Below are positions 40,441 to 51,804 of a stretch of DNA of 64,000 nt, piece by piece (position 1 is the first letter of the stretch; each line of letters begins with the position of its first letter). The notes under the pieces are model-generated. The model searched no databases and was not told the DNA's origin. It saw nothing but the letters and a program-made list of their open reading frames with translations. This DNA comes from Euborellia annulipes (taxonomy: Eukaryota; Arthropoda; Insecta; Dermaptera; Anisolabididae), in the NCBI GenBank assembly GCA_023213315.1, contig JAKCPI010001727.1:23823-87822 (forward strand). The letters are read 5' to 3'. A program made the position numbers and the translations under genes.

Positions 40441-40994
40441 ATTCTTTTGTTGTAGTCTCAAAAGTTATTATTTTTTTCATTGGAATACATTTGTATCAAT
40501 TTATAACTTCGATTTATATTTATTTGCTCTTTTAAACTTTGTAGAAGTTTTGAATTCTAGACCTAGAAGGGAAAAATTCTGAGAAAATACACGCACGTTC
40601 TTTATGCGGTGTCGTTTTATTGTATAATAGTCACTTAGCTCGCACCAGGTCCTTATATTTTTTGGAGTAACACTTGAAACGTCAAGTCACATTTCAAATA
40701 TAAACAAATTCCACACCATTTTTAAATAAAAATACCAGAAGTATCGCCGGAGAATCTCTCCCCGAATATTATATTACACTTATTTTCATGTACTATGGCT
40801 TTTTTTTACCAAAAATAAAACATATATTATAATGAATTGGACAATAAATGGTTTTGTTTTCAACAAAAATATAAAGTGATCGTTATTTAATTATTTGCCA
40901 AATAACCTGGAATAGGAAATTAACTTCCTGTATATTATACCTACATCTCCTGAACTATGCAATAAATGGATGACATCAGGAATACTAACATTAA
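40441..40994. repeat. 3'-flank block
   Basis: Very close to 46298-46845 after the gene at 44471 (CCAGAAGTATCGCCGGAGAA, ATTTGCCAAATAACCTGGAA). The similarity stops exactly at the transposon at 40995 and resumes at 43007. Confidence 0.75.
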
Positions 40995-43009
40995 GGGCCG
41001 TATTCATAATTGAAACTTGTTTTCGTGCTTAAGTCTGACTTCATGAAGTAAGACTTTTTTGAACAAGTCGAGCTAGATCGTTTATGATTTCATAAACATT
41101 ATTCAAGCAAGACTTTTTGAAGTCAGAGTTCCAATAAACATTGCTTGTTTGCCAAACCAATTGCTTCGTCAAGTCAACGACTTCGGCTATTCTCGGCTCC
41201 GATCGGATACAATCGGCAACCTTCGGCTAATATGGCGAGTCGAAAATTTCAAAGAATAAAATATTACAGAAATATTATATTATTGTGAAAAAATAATTTG
41301 ACGTTTTGTGAAGTAGGCAACATGATAAAAATTGAAATTAATTTCAATAAATATTATAAATTAAAATATTTAATTAAAAATAATTAATTTTTTTACAAAA
41401 ATATAAAAATTTCTAAAAAAATAAACAAGGACAGCTTAATTAAAAACTCTTTTAGGTTAGAAACTATAATAAGGCCTTAATATACATAGAAATATATATT
41501 GATTAATAAAAAATATATAGACACACCTCATTTGGAAAAAATAAGCTAAGAATTGTTCTTTAATATCTTTACAAAGGATTTTTGGTTTCTTTAGGTAAAT
41601 AACAAATATTATATGCACAATGAAAATTTTATTTATTTAAAATTGTATATTAATCATAAAAGTAAAATGTATTTTTATATTATAAAGAAATGAAAGCATT
41701 CATATATTATACAAAATAAAACGATTGTGATTTCCAAGCCTGAAGATTATGGTTTATAACCATCTGAACTGAACTGAATGTTCAGTCGAAAATAAACCTG
41801 CAACCAAAAAACTACCGTGTTTTATTTTATTAACTATCAACACTTTAGTTCATCATAAAAAACACTTCCACAATATAAATTTAAATCATAATTGTGTGTG
41901 CAAGTCCATCTAAAATAAATATTTTAGTTATTATTAAAGATTATATTCCAAATGTAAATTTAAATAATTAATAGTTATTTAAAACAAAGTATTCATTTAC
42001 CTTTTATAATAATATAATAATGCTCTTCTTTTTTATAAACTACTAGACGCAAAGCCCCGCCTTCGGCGGGGCTTTCCCTAGCCAGGGGGCTGCGCCCCCT
42101 GGACCCCCTTGCTCGCCTTCCCTTTTCATTTTTATATATAGAGATTATTTTAACGGTTAATTATTCATGAATTTAAAATTTTTTGTGAATCATATCCTTT
42201 CCGGGACTCTCCCGGTACACAGACAAAAAATTTACGCCAATATTTTAGAATTCAAAATGTAAATAAATAAAAAATCGTAAACATGGGTAAATATTTATAT
42301 TTTGTTACCATGGCAACTATTTCTCCTAATTTTTATTTTTTTCTTATTTTAATGGTTAATTACTCATTAACTTATTGTTATTTGTGAAACAAAACCTGTC
42401 CGGGACTCTCACAAACATGCACAGAAAATTTCATCATAATTGGTTCAGTCGTTTAGGAGGAGTTCAGTCACATACACACGTACAGAAGAATTATATATAT
42501 AAAGATAATTTCCAAAAAATAACTGCAAAAAAATATATTTTTATTAATTATTTTATTCCAAGTGGAAATTTAAATAAATAATAATGTTATTTATTAATAA
42601 TTTAATTAAATAATTAATTCTTACCTTAATTTTTTACATTTATGATAATTTGAAAATTGAAGATCTGACAACTGCTGTCAAAAACAAAGACTCAAGTCAC
42701 CTTTCGACTTGACTTAAAAAATTCTGACTTGTTTGCTATCTAGTCCGCATGAAAAATCACTATGAAATCGAACGAACTTATTTGAAACTAGTCTTGGCTT
42801 AAGAAATAACTCTGAATAACGAAAACATCGAATAAGTTAGGTCTAGTGACCTAGGTAACAAGTCTTTACTTTGTCAAGTCTCCCCCAGGTGCTGCTTGTT
42901 TGCACTGACTCAAACGATTGCTTGTTTGTGACTATGAATCGAAAGTGAACTTAAGCAATTACTTTAGTCTGACTTGTTCAATAAGTCTCGATTATGAATA
43001 CCGGCCTTA
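40992..43009. mobile_element. Harbinger-like non-autonomous transposon, about 2.0 kb
   Basis: Element 40995-43006: ends GGGCCGTATTCATAATTGAA and, inverted, GGCCGGTATTCATAATCGAG, with further subterminal similarity (GAACAAGTC, GCTTAAGT). The homologous unit at 46845 reads CATTTAGGAATTG without it, so the target is TTA: the left copy is TAA (40992-40994) and the right copy TTA (43007-43009). Three-base TWA targets suggest PIF/Harbinger. No transposase frame. The middle is very AT-rich and holds another repeat at 42043-42505. Confidence 0.78.
42043..42505 (+). mobile_element. Nested repeat with GC-rich hairpin head
   Basis: Starts ACTAGACGCAAAGCCCCGCC, forming a strong hairpin GCCCCGCC-TTCG-GCGGGGC, then a second hairpin CCAGGGGGC/GCCCCCTGG. 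It ends with CAGTCGTTTAGGAGGAGTTC and TACAGAAGAATTATATATAT, a tail style common in arthropod retroposons. CCGGGACTCTC occurs twice inside (42200 and 42400). It lies wholly within the Harbinger-like element. Class uncertain (SINE or LINE-derived). Confidence 0.5.
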
Positions 43010-43184
43010 GGAATTGATGTTCAGTGAAAACGAATTCTATTATTTATGTATTTATATCATTATTATAGAATTATAATTTACAGGTTGACGAAATTCCTGT
43101 CTCTGCAAATTAGAAGCTGCCATGTAAAGACATAATTGAGTTTAATGCTAGGAATTCCAAAAAAATTAAAGTTATTCCTGTAGT

Positions 43185-43315
43185 AAAGTTTGCATGAAAA
43201 ACACCCTTAATAGGCAATAAATCTTCAATTGAAATATTGTATATTCTGTGGAATTGCACTTCGTAGAAGAGATCTTGGGTGTTTACAAAGGATATTCGTT
43301 ATCTTCACAAAATAT
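43185..43315 (+). pseudogene. Fossil IR S2 fragment
   Basis: TATTCTGTGGAATTGCACTT, CGTAGAAGAGATCTTGGGTG, then TTTACAAAGGATATTCGTTA: encodes YSVELHFVEEILGV and YKGYS with the FPLL codons deleted. It is preceded by the same GTTTGCATGAAAAACAC junction as other copies. Confidence 0.75.
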
Positions 43316-43399
43316 ATAAACTGTTACAAGTGTATAACATTTTTGTTTTAAAGTTTAAGATCCCTCAATCTCCTTCCGCCGGGATTGGCTTCTCCTCCT

Positions 43400-43800
43400 G
43401 AGGTTCCATTATGAGTCTTTAGTTTTTTTTTTTTCTCAGGGAGAAATATGGCAGCGGAAGGAAATGTGGAACAGATACTCTCTTGCATAGAGAGCACACG
43501 GCATCTGGGTCGATGAGGTATTTATTCCCATTGGCATAAAACGACATTATCCTGGTGTTTGTACATCTCATTTGGTGAAGTAGTCTCCTTTTCATTATTT
43601 GGAACATCTATATTCTGATCAAATTCCCTTCCAAATAATGCAAGTTTAATGTAAATATTAAAACATCAATGTTTCTCTTGATTAATTCTGAGGGTTGTAT
43701 TTAGTTTCTTATGGAGTGAGAAAGCGTAAGGTGTATAGTTTCTTTGTGAGCTTTAAGCGAGCATTCGATAGCAGAAAAAACAATCTCTCAAAGAAAAAAA
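43400..43800 (-). mobile_element. LINE fragment with 5' inversion (copy 1)
   Basis: On the minus strand (about 43660 down to 43419) it encodes RLLHQMRCTNTRIMSFY and VCSLCKR...HFLPLP, the C-terminal region with a Cys-His motif that follows reverse transcriptase in many non-LTR elements. At 43695-43790 on the + strand it encodes VYSFFVSFKRAFDS, the F(V)DFxxAFD motif of the reverse transcriptase itself. The two parts point in opposite directions, as in twin-primed insertions. Asp of the motif is Ser here. Confidence 0.7.
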
Positions 43801-44280
43801 TAAATCAATTCTGCACATCTCTTTTTTTTTACAAGAACAATGAATTATTTTTTAAAAGATTAGTTGTAAAACAATCATCCCAAAATAAAATCCCAAGGTC
43901 GTGCCATCCCCTTGTTAGTGGAACCTCACATATACTAAATAATTTTACTCATAAAGATCTATTACGACTCATTATAATTTACAATTATCGATCGATCTCT
44001 CAATGTCCAGAGTCTCACACACATATACAGTCCACACACACTCCTCCGACCCAACAACAACAAAAACAAAAAGAGAAACCTCGACACATCATCAAGCTCT
44101 CCGATCCCTCAGCTGCTCTCGCATTAGATGCATGTGCAGATTTCTTTTGAAGGTTGCAAGGACTCGTGCCCCCCCCTCAAATCCTGTGGCAAACTGTTCC
44201 ACAATCTTGCCGATTGGATAGTGAAAGACCTTGCGTAGGTCTCCGTTCTGTGGCCCAAGTCAAGGGTAAGAGTTGCACAA
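43801..44280. other. Spacer unique to this unit
   Basis: Holds a CACACACATATACAGTCCAC-rich stretch and ACCCAACAACAACAAAAAC. Read in reverse, a piece gives ARVLATFKRNLHMHLMREQL, reminiscent of the end of some LINE proteins, but this is weak. Absent from the homologous unit at 47600. Confidence 0.35.
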
Positions 44281-44400
44281 TATATGAAGAATAATTAAAT
44301 TAATTAATGAGCATAAATAATTAAATAATTATACTGATAATTAGAGATAATTATTTGGAGAAAAAAAGATCATTAATAGGTAATATTGAGAAGGGTCAAA

Positions 44401-44470
44401 CATGCAATAGTTCTGGGTATAAAGTTAGTTTTTCAGTTCAATTTATGCTACAAATAGAAAAGGTTTAAAA
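44401..44470 (+). promoter_or_regulatory. Promoter: CATGCAAT box and initiator
   Basis: CATGCAATAGTTCTGGGTAT, AAAGTTAG, TCAGTTCAATTTATGCTACA. Nearly identical to the promoter at 38414. Initiator A 36 nt before the ATG. Confidence 0.5.
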
Positions 44471-46297
44471 ATGAATTTATTCCAGTGTTTAAATATTTGT
44501 TCATTTATTTTATGTTCGTATGCTGAGTTTAAAGATATTAAACTGAAGACTTCTTTGAAATTAGATTTCTTGATGAGTTGGATTGACAAACATTTTGATC
44601 CTAATCTAGAAACATATGTCTATTTTAATAAGAAATGTAAAAATAAAAATGAATTATCAAAGAAATTAAATTCAAAAATGAATGGAATCTTCATAAAAGA
44701 CGTTGATCTACCTACTGATAAATTGTTTCGAGAAGCTGCAGGCAAGAATAGACTAATAATTAACCCGGGAATAGTGCTGCATAATACAATAGACATGCAA
44801 CCATTGGATAAAATTATCATCTTTTTTGAAAATAAAGAAGTTGGCAAAAATTTTTTATTTGAATTACACTTTTTTGTTGATTACACTAATCTCTTCAGAA
44901 CTTTGTATATCTTTTACATGACATACAAAAATAAAGTAAAATATAAAATATTTATTAGGAAACCTTGGGACAAGATTCATACTGAACCAACAGGAACTTA
45001 TGAATCTCTGTATTTTAATCGACCCAACTTAGAAGGTAGCACTCTTTCCTATATTAACAAGAAAACACTAAAAGATGAAATTAAATTAGAAGGGAAAGAT
45101 GTAGCAATCAGAGACTACATTCTTCACAAATGGAACGCTACCGAGGGAGAGTTTAAAAAGTCAGATACTGATATGTATATATCAAGAGAACCAGGCTTTA
45201 CAAAAGAATTCTCGAATGCTTATCATATGATGTCTCTATGTGTGGTCGTTCGTAAAAGTCCAACTCTTAAACCTTGGGATGTGATTTTTAGAAGTTTTCA
45301 CTGGAAAGTTTGGACATTGTGTTGGATAACGTTAGTATTGTCTGTGATTACCTGGTTTTTTATTAAAACTTTTGCAAGATCACAACCTAAAAGTTTATCA
45401 AGGTTAATCACAAATTTTGGACAGATCTTTAGTCTATTTTGGTCTGAACCTGTCCATTGGCTGGGTAAGGTAACGCATATTTCAGAAAGGATTCTTACAG
45501 TAGTGTTGATGTTTGTTTCAATAATTCTCCTCTCCGGTCTCCAATCAAGTTTGTTCTCTTTGATCAACTCTCCTGGAACTTATCCAGATATCAAAACTCT
45601 GGAGGAATTAAAAAACTATAAATTAGAGATATTTTGTAAATTCAATGAAATTTGTGATTTTTTATTTGGGTGGAATAGGTTTGAAGGTGATTTATTTTTA
45701 CAACAGTTAGGTAAACTCTGGAACGTGAGTTATAAGGAGATGAATATGACATTTTTCTTCCTGAATATACCACGGGAAATGGTATTACAATTGTATACTA
45801 AAAACGAAACAGAACTCCGCAAAGTCATTAAAAGTGACTCGGTCAGATATATTGAATTTCATCCAAATGTTTCACTAAATGATGTTTATCTTAATCCTAA
45901 TATTTCTTTTATCATGCCATGTGCTGAAGCTCGGGATACTCTTTCTTCCATTGAAATATATTCTAACAAATTGCATATTTTAGAAGAGATCTTGGGTGTG
46001 TTTCCTCTACTTTATAAAGGTTATTATAAAAATTTAATATTTCCAAAAGAACTTGGAGAAATTCTTTTAAGATTTTATGAGAATGGAATTGCCCAATGGT
46101 TGGATCATATGGACGAATGGAGGAAATTAATTAAACAAATAATTCAAAATAGAAATCGTTTAAATTCTAAAGTTCGTGTTTTTCGGTTTGATGATCTAGA
46201 AGGGGCATTTATTATTCTGTTAATAGGAAATACTCTCGCAATTGTAATGTTCATAATAGAACTAATTTCTGTTAAAACTATGCGATGGAATAAATAA
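44471..46297 (+). CDS. Divergent ionotropic receptor (subfamily B)
   Basis: Intact, 608 residues. Signal peptide about 1-19 (LNICSFILCSYA). N-terminal block SWIDKHFDPNLETYVYFNK. S1 ISREPGFTKEFSNAYHMMSL, with an unusual VVVRKSPTLKPWD where most have VVVHKSP. M1 281-303 (ITLVLSVITWFFIKTFA; Lys replaces the usual Glu), pore SLFWSEPVHW, M2 SERILTVVLMFVSIILLSGL, M3 about 578-600, tail KTMRWNK. The variable S2 part (YTKNETELRKVIKSDSVRYI) is charged and matches only the copy at 38484, its closest relative. Intact promoter. Ligand unknown. Confidence 0.9.
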   Translation: MNLFQCLNICSFILCSYAEFKDIKLKTSLKLDFLMSWIDKHFDPNLETYVYFNKKCKNKNELSKKLNSKMNGIFIKDVDLPTDKLFREAAGKNRLIINPGIVLHNTIDMQPLDKIIIFFENKEVGKNFLFELHFFVDYTNLFRTLYIFYMTYKNKVKYKIFIRKPWDKIHTEPTGTYESLYFNRPNLEGSTLSYINKKTLKDEIKLEGKDVAIRDYILHKWNATEGEFKKSDTDMYISREPGFTKEFSNAYHMMSLCVVVRKSPTLKPWDVIFRSFHWKVWTLCWITLVLSVITWFFIKTFARSQPKSLSRLITNFGQIFSLFWSEPVHWLGKVTHISERILTVVLMFVSIILLSGLQSSLFSLINSPGTYPDIKTLEELKNYKLEIFCKFNEICDFLFGWNRFEGDLFLQQLGKLWNVSYKEMNMTFFFLNIPREMVLQLYTKNETELRKVIKSDSVRYIEFHPNVSLNDVYLNPNISFIMPCAEARDTLSSIEIYSNKLHILEEILGVFPLLYKGYYKNLIFPKELGEILLRFYENGIAQWLDHMDEWRKLIKQIIQNRNRLNSKVRVFRFDDLEGAFIILLIGNTLAIVMFIIELISVKTMRWNK

Positions 46298-47080
46298 ATT
46301 CTTTTGATGTAGTCTCAAAAGCTATTATTTTTTCCAATACATGGTATACATTTGTATCAATTTATAACTTACTTGTTAGATTTATATTTATTTGCTCTTT
46401 TCAACTTTGTAGAAGTTTAGATTGCTAGAAGGAAAAAATTCTGAAAAAATACACGCACCTTCGATTTATTGTATAATAGTCACTTAGCTCGCACCAGGTC
46501 CTTATATTTTTTGGAGTAACACGTGCAACGTTAAGTCACATTTCAAATATAAACGAATTCAACACCATTTTTAAATAAAAATACCAGAAGTATCGCCGGA
46601 GAATCTCTCCCCGTATATTATATTACACTTATTTTGATGTACTATGGATTTTTTTTACCAAAAATAAAACATATATTATAATGTAATTGGACAATAAATG
46701 GTTTTGTTTTAAATAAAAATATAAATTGATCGTTATTTAATTATTTGCCAAATAACCTGGAATAGGAAAATAACTTCCTGTATATTATACCTACATCTCC
46801 TGAACTATACAATAAATGGATGTCAACAGGGACACTTACATTTAGGAATTGATGTTCATTGAAAACGAATTCTATTATTTATGTATTTATATCATTATTA
46901 TAGAATTATAATTTACATTTTACATGTTGACGCAATTCCTGTCTCTGCAAATTAGAAGCCGCCATGTAAAGACATTAATTGAGTTTAATGCTGGGAATTC
47001 CAAAAAAATTAAATACTGTTACAATATAGTGTATAAAATTTTTGGTTTAAAGTTTAAGGTCTCTCAATCTCTTTCCGCTC
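46298..47080. repeat. 3'-flank block and spacer
   Basis: Copy of 40441-40994 joined directly to the equivalent of 43007-43170, without the 2-kb transposon. It serves as the empty-site reference. No gene. Confidence 0.75.
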
Positions 47081-47084
47081 GCAG

Positions 47085-47620
47085 GACAGGCCCTACTCGA
47101 ACATTCTAAATGCTCTTGTTCGTAGCGCACCCTCGAAAAAGCAAAGTATCTCTTAGATCCCTCGTGTTTGCAGGGATAAGAAAGTCTGTAAGCGCCTCAG
47201 GATTGGCTTCTCCTCCTGAGACTCCATTATTAGTCTGTAGATTTTTTTTCCTCAGGGAAAAATTGGGCAGCGGAAGGAAATGTGGAACAGATCTTCTGTT
47301 GCATAGAGAGCACACGTCATCTGGGCCTATAAGGTATTTATTTCCATTGACATAAAACGACATTATCCTGGTGTTTGTACATCTCATTTGGTGAAGTAGT
47401 CTCCTTTTCCTTATTGGGACATCTATATTCAGATCAAATTCCCTTCCAAATAATGCAAGATTAATGTAAATATTAAAACATCAATGTTTCTCTCTTGATT
47501 AATTCTGAGGGTTGTATTTAGTATGTTATGGACTGAGAAAGCGTAAGGTGTATAGTTTCTTTGTGGACTTTAAGCTAGCATTCGACAGCACAATCTCTTA
47601 ATCAATTCTGCACATCTCTT
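47085..47620 (-). mobile_element. LINE fragment with 5' inversion (copy 2)
   Basis: Minus strand (about 47470 down to 47106): NLALFGREFDLNID, RLLHQMRCTNTRIMSFYVNG, VCSLCNRRSVPHFLPLP. Plus strand 47510-47590: VYSFFVDFKLAFDST, the reverse transcriptase motif with the catalytic Asp kept. Same opposite-orientation structure and same breakpoint as at 43400. So the insertion was duplicated with the unit. This copy is 300 bp longer on the 3' side. Confidence 0.72.
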
Positions 47621-47860
47621 GAGTATTTTTCTTTTACTTTAGGATATAAAAACGTCATTGGATAATATTTTCATGTTTATGTAAATTAATTAGGAACTAA
47701 TTCATTTTATCGATCAGAGAGGCTAAAGAATTAGTCGAAAAATGTCTGAAGTATAATTAAATTATTTAATGATGATAACTAATAATTTGTTAAATAATTA
47801 TAGTGATGGTTAGAGATAATTATTTGAAGAAAGAAAAGTCATTAATAACTAATAAGGGCC

Positions 47861-47926
47861 ATACATGCAAGGGTATTAATTTATTTTTTCAGTTCAATTT
47901 ATGATACAAATAGAAAAGGGTTAAAA
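47861..47926 (+). promoter_or_regulatory. Promoter: CATGCAAG box and initiator
   Basis: TACATGCAAGGGTATTAATT and TCAGTTCAATTTATGATACA, with the initiator A 36 nt before the ATG. Confidence 0.45.
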
Positions 47927-49845
47927 ATGAATTTATTCCCTTTTTTAAATATTTTTTGGTTTATTTTATATTCGTATGCTGAAATTGAAGAAATTAAATT
48001 GATGACTAGTTTGGATTTCGATTATTTGATGAGTTGGATTGACAAACATTTTGATCCTAATCAACAAACTTATGTCCTTTTTAATAAGGAATATAAAAAT
48101 GTAAATGAATTATCAAAGAAGATAAATTCAAAAATAAATGCAACAATTATAAAAAGTTTTTGGCGTTATCATACTAAATTGATTCGAGAAGCTCTAGGCA
48201 AGAATATTTTAATGATCAATCCGGAGGTAGTGTTGGAAATGAATTTCGATCCATTGGATAAAATTATCATGTTCTTTGAAAATAAAGAAGTGGGCAAAAA
48301 TTTTGACTTTGACAATAACTTTTATCTTGATTACACTAATCTCTTCAGAACTTTGTATGTCTTCTACATGCCAAACAATAATGAAGATAAATATAAAATA
48401 TATATTAGAAAACCTTGGGACGAGATTCATACTGAACTAACAGGAACTTATGAATCTCTGTATTTTCATCGACCCAATTTAGAAGGTAGCAATCTTTCCT
48501 TATTGCCAAGAAAACTCTAAAATATGAAATTAAATTAGAAGGGAAAGATGTAGCAATCAGAGACTATATTCTTCAAAAATGGAACGCCCTCGAGGGAGAG
48601 TTTAAATGGTCGAAAACAGATATGTATATATTAAGAGAACCAGGGTTTACAAAAGATTTCTCGAATGCTTATCATATGATGTCATTATGTGTGGTCGTTC
48701 ATAAAAGTCCAACTCTTGAACCATGGAATTTGATTTTTAGAAGTTTTCACTAGAAAGTTTGGATGTGCTGTTGGATAACGTTGGTATTGTGTGTAATTGT
48801 CTGGTATTTAATTGAAACTTTTACAAAATCTAAACCTAAAAGTTTATCAAGATTAATCAAAAATTTTGGACAAATCTATAGTCTATTTTGGTCTGAACCT
48901 GTTCATTGGTTGGATATTTGATCCCCCAATTCCGAAGGGAGGGAACCCCTCCTTTTTAATTGGAAAAAAAAATTCAAAATTTTGGGGGGGTGGGAGATTT
49001 AAAAAAAATAAAGAAAGAAATTGTAAGGTAACGTATATTTCAGAAAGAATTCTAACAGTGACTTTGATGTTTGTTTCCATTATTCTCCTCTCCGGTCTCC
49101 AATCAAGTTTGTTCTCTTTGATCAACTCTCCTGGAACTTATCCAGATATCAACACTTTGATAGAATTAAAAAACTCTAAATTAATGATTTTTTGTAAATT
49201 CAATGAAATTTGTAATTTTTTATTTGGGGGGAATAGGTTTGAAACTGATCCGTTTTTACAACAGTTAGGTAAATTCTGGAACGTGAGTTATATTGAGATG
49301 AATATTACATTTTTCTTAATGAATATACCACGAGATATATTATTAGAATTCCTTACTTTTAACCTACCAGAAATAAAGAATAACTCTATCACATATTTTG
49401 AATATCATCCAAGTGTTTCACTAAATGATGTTTATTTTAATTCTAATGTTTCATTAATTTTGCCTTGTGCTGAAGCTCGGAATACAATTTCCTCTATTGG
49501 AATTTATTCTGAGGCATTGCATATTTTGGAAGAGATCTTGGGTGTTTTTCCACTACTTTATAAAGGTTATTATAAAAATTTAATATTTCCTAAAGAACTT
49601 GGAGAAATTCTTTTGAGATTTTATGAGAATGGAATTGCTCAATGGTTGGATCATATTGACGAATGGAGGAAATTAAATAAACAAATAATTCAAAATAGAA
49701 ATCGTTTCCAAATTCTAAGGTTCGTGTTTTTGTTTTTGAGGATCTAGAAGGGGCATTTATTATTCTATTAATAGGAAATACTCTCGCTACTGTAATATTC
49801 ATAATTGAACTAATTTCTGCTAAAACTAAGCAATGGAACAAATAA
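47927..49845 (+). pseudogene. IR pseudogene with several lesions and a 107-bp insert (subfamily B)
   Basis: Signal peptide and N-terminal domain are open to 48520 (SWIDKHFDPNQQTYVLFN, RTLYVFYMPNNNEDKYKIY). Lesions in order: 1-bp loss at TTTCCTTATTGCCAAG (about 48500), Trp to TAG in FHWKVW (about 48750), an insert of roughly 48917-49024 between HWLD and KVTYISERI, and a 1-bp gain at CGTTTCCAAATTC (about 49707) before M3. M2 to S2 is open and conserved (SERILTVTLMFVSIILLSGL, SLILPCAEARNTISSIGIYS). The insert is homopolymer-rich and resembles the patch at 6395. Likely dead. Confidence 0.88.
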
Positions 49846-50180
49846 AAACTTTTGATGGTGTCTCAAAAGCTATTATTTTTTTCCAAAACATGGATTACAT
49901 TTTTATAAATATTTAACTAAGATTTAGTTCTTGTCAACTTTGTAGAAATTTAAATTTCTAGACCTAGGTGGAAAAAACGCAGTTTCTATACGTGGTGTCC
50001 TTTTCTTGTAGTCATACCAGGAACCTTATATGGAATTTCGTGGAATATCAAGTGGAACGTTAAGTCATATTTCAAATATAAATTATTTTCACGCCGTTTT
50101 TTTTTTTTAAATAAAAATATCACAAGTATCTTCGGAAATCTCTCCCCGAATATTATATAATTCTGATTTTTATGTAGGAG
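49846..50180. repeat. 3'-flank block
   Basis: Same block as at 40441 and 46298, with a small deletion near 49985. No gene. Confidence 0.65.
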
Positions 50181-51300
50181 AAGAGGTAGGTAATGTGATC
50201 GGGTATAAATATGAGATAGCTTCGTTTCTGTTTATATATATTGCTGACTTATGACCAGAGACTGGAAAAATCTGTAGCCTAGCATCATTATTGAATCTCC
50301 TAAAAGGCAGATAACTTCAAAATTTCCCGAGATGAACGTTTTTAGTTTTTTTGTGCTGTTGAAAGTTTTTCTTAGCTATGCATTGAAGTGCAATTTTCTT
50401 CGGCATATCTTATGATTTTCTAACAAACAAAGGAGGTAAGTTGACATTGAAATATTGCAGTTTGTGAATCAGGGGGTGGAAGCTCTACGGGAAGAATTTG
50501 CAAGTTTATTTGGACACAAAGGTACTGCAAGAGGGACTGTCTGAAATAGTTCAGAATTTACTCCATAGATGTCGCCTGTTCGCTGTCTAGGCCAGGGAGT
50601 TTTGGTTGTTTTTCAAAAGCAAAGTTAATTTCAGGTTGTATGCAGTGTTACGGTCTTTTTCAAATATAAGATTTTTCATAAACATTTTTTAAAATAATAT
50701 TTCTTGGTGTTATTCTTAATATCAATATTATATATGACCTATTCTTAACACATAAAAGAATCGATCCATTGTCAAGAGAAGCCCTACAAATCTTATCTGA
50801 AAGAAATGGGGTTTTTATTGGTTTCCTACAAAAAATAAATTTTTTACAATTTATTATTGAAATTCCTATTCGTTCAGAGGTAGAGTTATCCAACTGGTGC
50901 TTCCAAAGCGAAGGTACGCACCTCAAGACTCCAACTGGTCTCTATGCCGTAGCCATCTACTGATGTTACATATATTTTCTCTCTCTAAGTTCTTCTCCTG
51001 CGTTAGTTTCTAGCTAGTGAACTAATCCGAATTTCTGGTTCTTTTTATCCAACCTCTTCTATGCTAGTGGAGGGCGAGTATGATGTTTAGTTTTTGGAGT
51101 GAGTTCGCAGAAACTCTGAAGAGGGCAACTGCGGACAACTTTTAAGAATTGAAAGAATGTTGTGAATATCACTTGAGGATTTAAAATGAATTGCAATGCT
51201 TGGCACAATATGTTGGCAAAAAAATGAGGTAGTGTTCGTAATATGGGACAGTATGTAATACTACAGAGAGTACAGTCTACACTTGTGATTTAATCTGTCT
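50181..51300. other. Unassigned spacer with one repeat piece
   Basis: 50975-51050 is an inverted copy of 31740-31815 (CTAGCTAGTGAACTAATCC), probably SINE body. Elsewhere, open frames at 50660 (minus) and 50769 are shadows of each other. Nothing else recognised. Confidence 0.4.
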
Positions 51301-51380
51301 ATTTAATGAAAAAATGAGGCATGTCCAGGATTTGAACAGGATTTTGTAGAAGCCCCCGCTACACTAGCTAGTCTCCTGAT
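51301..51380 (-). mobile_element. SINE family 1 head fragment
   Basis: Minus strand: CTAGCTAGTGTAGCGGGGGC, TGTTCAAATCC (B box), GCCTCATTTTTTCATTAAA, matching the tRNA-like head of the copies at 13874 and 31444 but with an internal deletion. Body missing. Confidence 0.6.
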
Positions 51381-51804
51381 AAATATTGGACCAATAAATG
51401 GATAACATTAGGAACACTAACATTTAGAAATTGATGTTCATTGAAAAATAATTCTATTATTTATGTGTATTTAGTTAACATTTTTATAGGATGGCGCAAC
51501 ACTTGATCCATCAAATAAGTCGCCGTTATGCAATAGCATAATTGATTTTAATGTGAAAATTTCGAAATAAATAGATATTCTTTGAGTATTATTTGAGACT
51601 ACTTTCATTTTTATTTGAATCAATTAGGAACTAATATATTTATTTTATCGATCAGCGAGGGTAGAGAACTAGTTGCACAATGTCTGTAGAAAAATTATTT
51701 AATGGTAATACGGAATAATTTATTAGATAAATTAGAGTGATGGTTAGATATAAATATTTAGAAAAAGAAAAAACATTACTAAGTCATAAGGCCTATAAAG
51801 ATAT

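Noticed and set aside
42053..42100. Bacterial contamination or a true Rho-independent terminator
   Set aside because: The hairpins lie inside an AT-rich repeat nested in a transposon whose flanks match the receptor array. No bacterial coding sequence is near.
43985..44221. A gene encoding a Gln/Lys-rich peptide
   Set aside because: Two frames overlap, composition follows a CA-rich stretch, and the segment is absent from the homologous unit.
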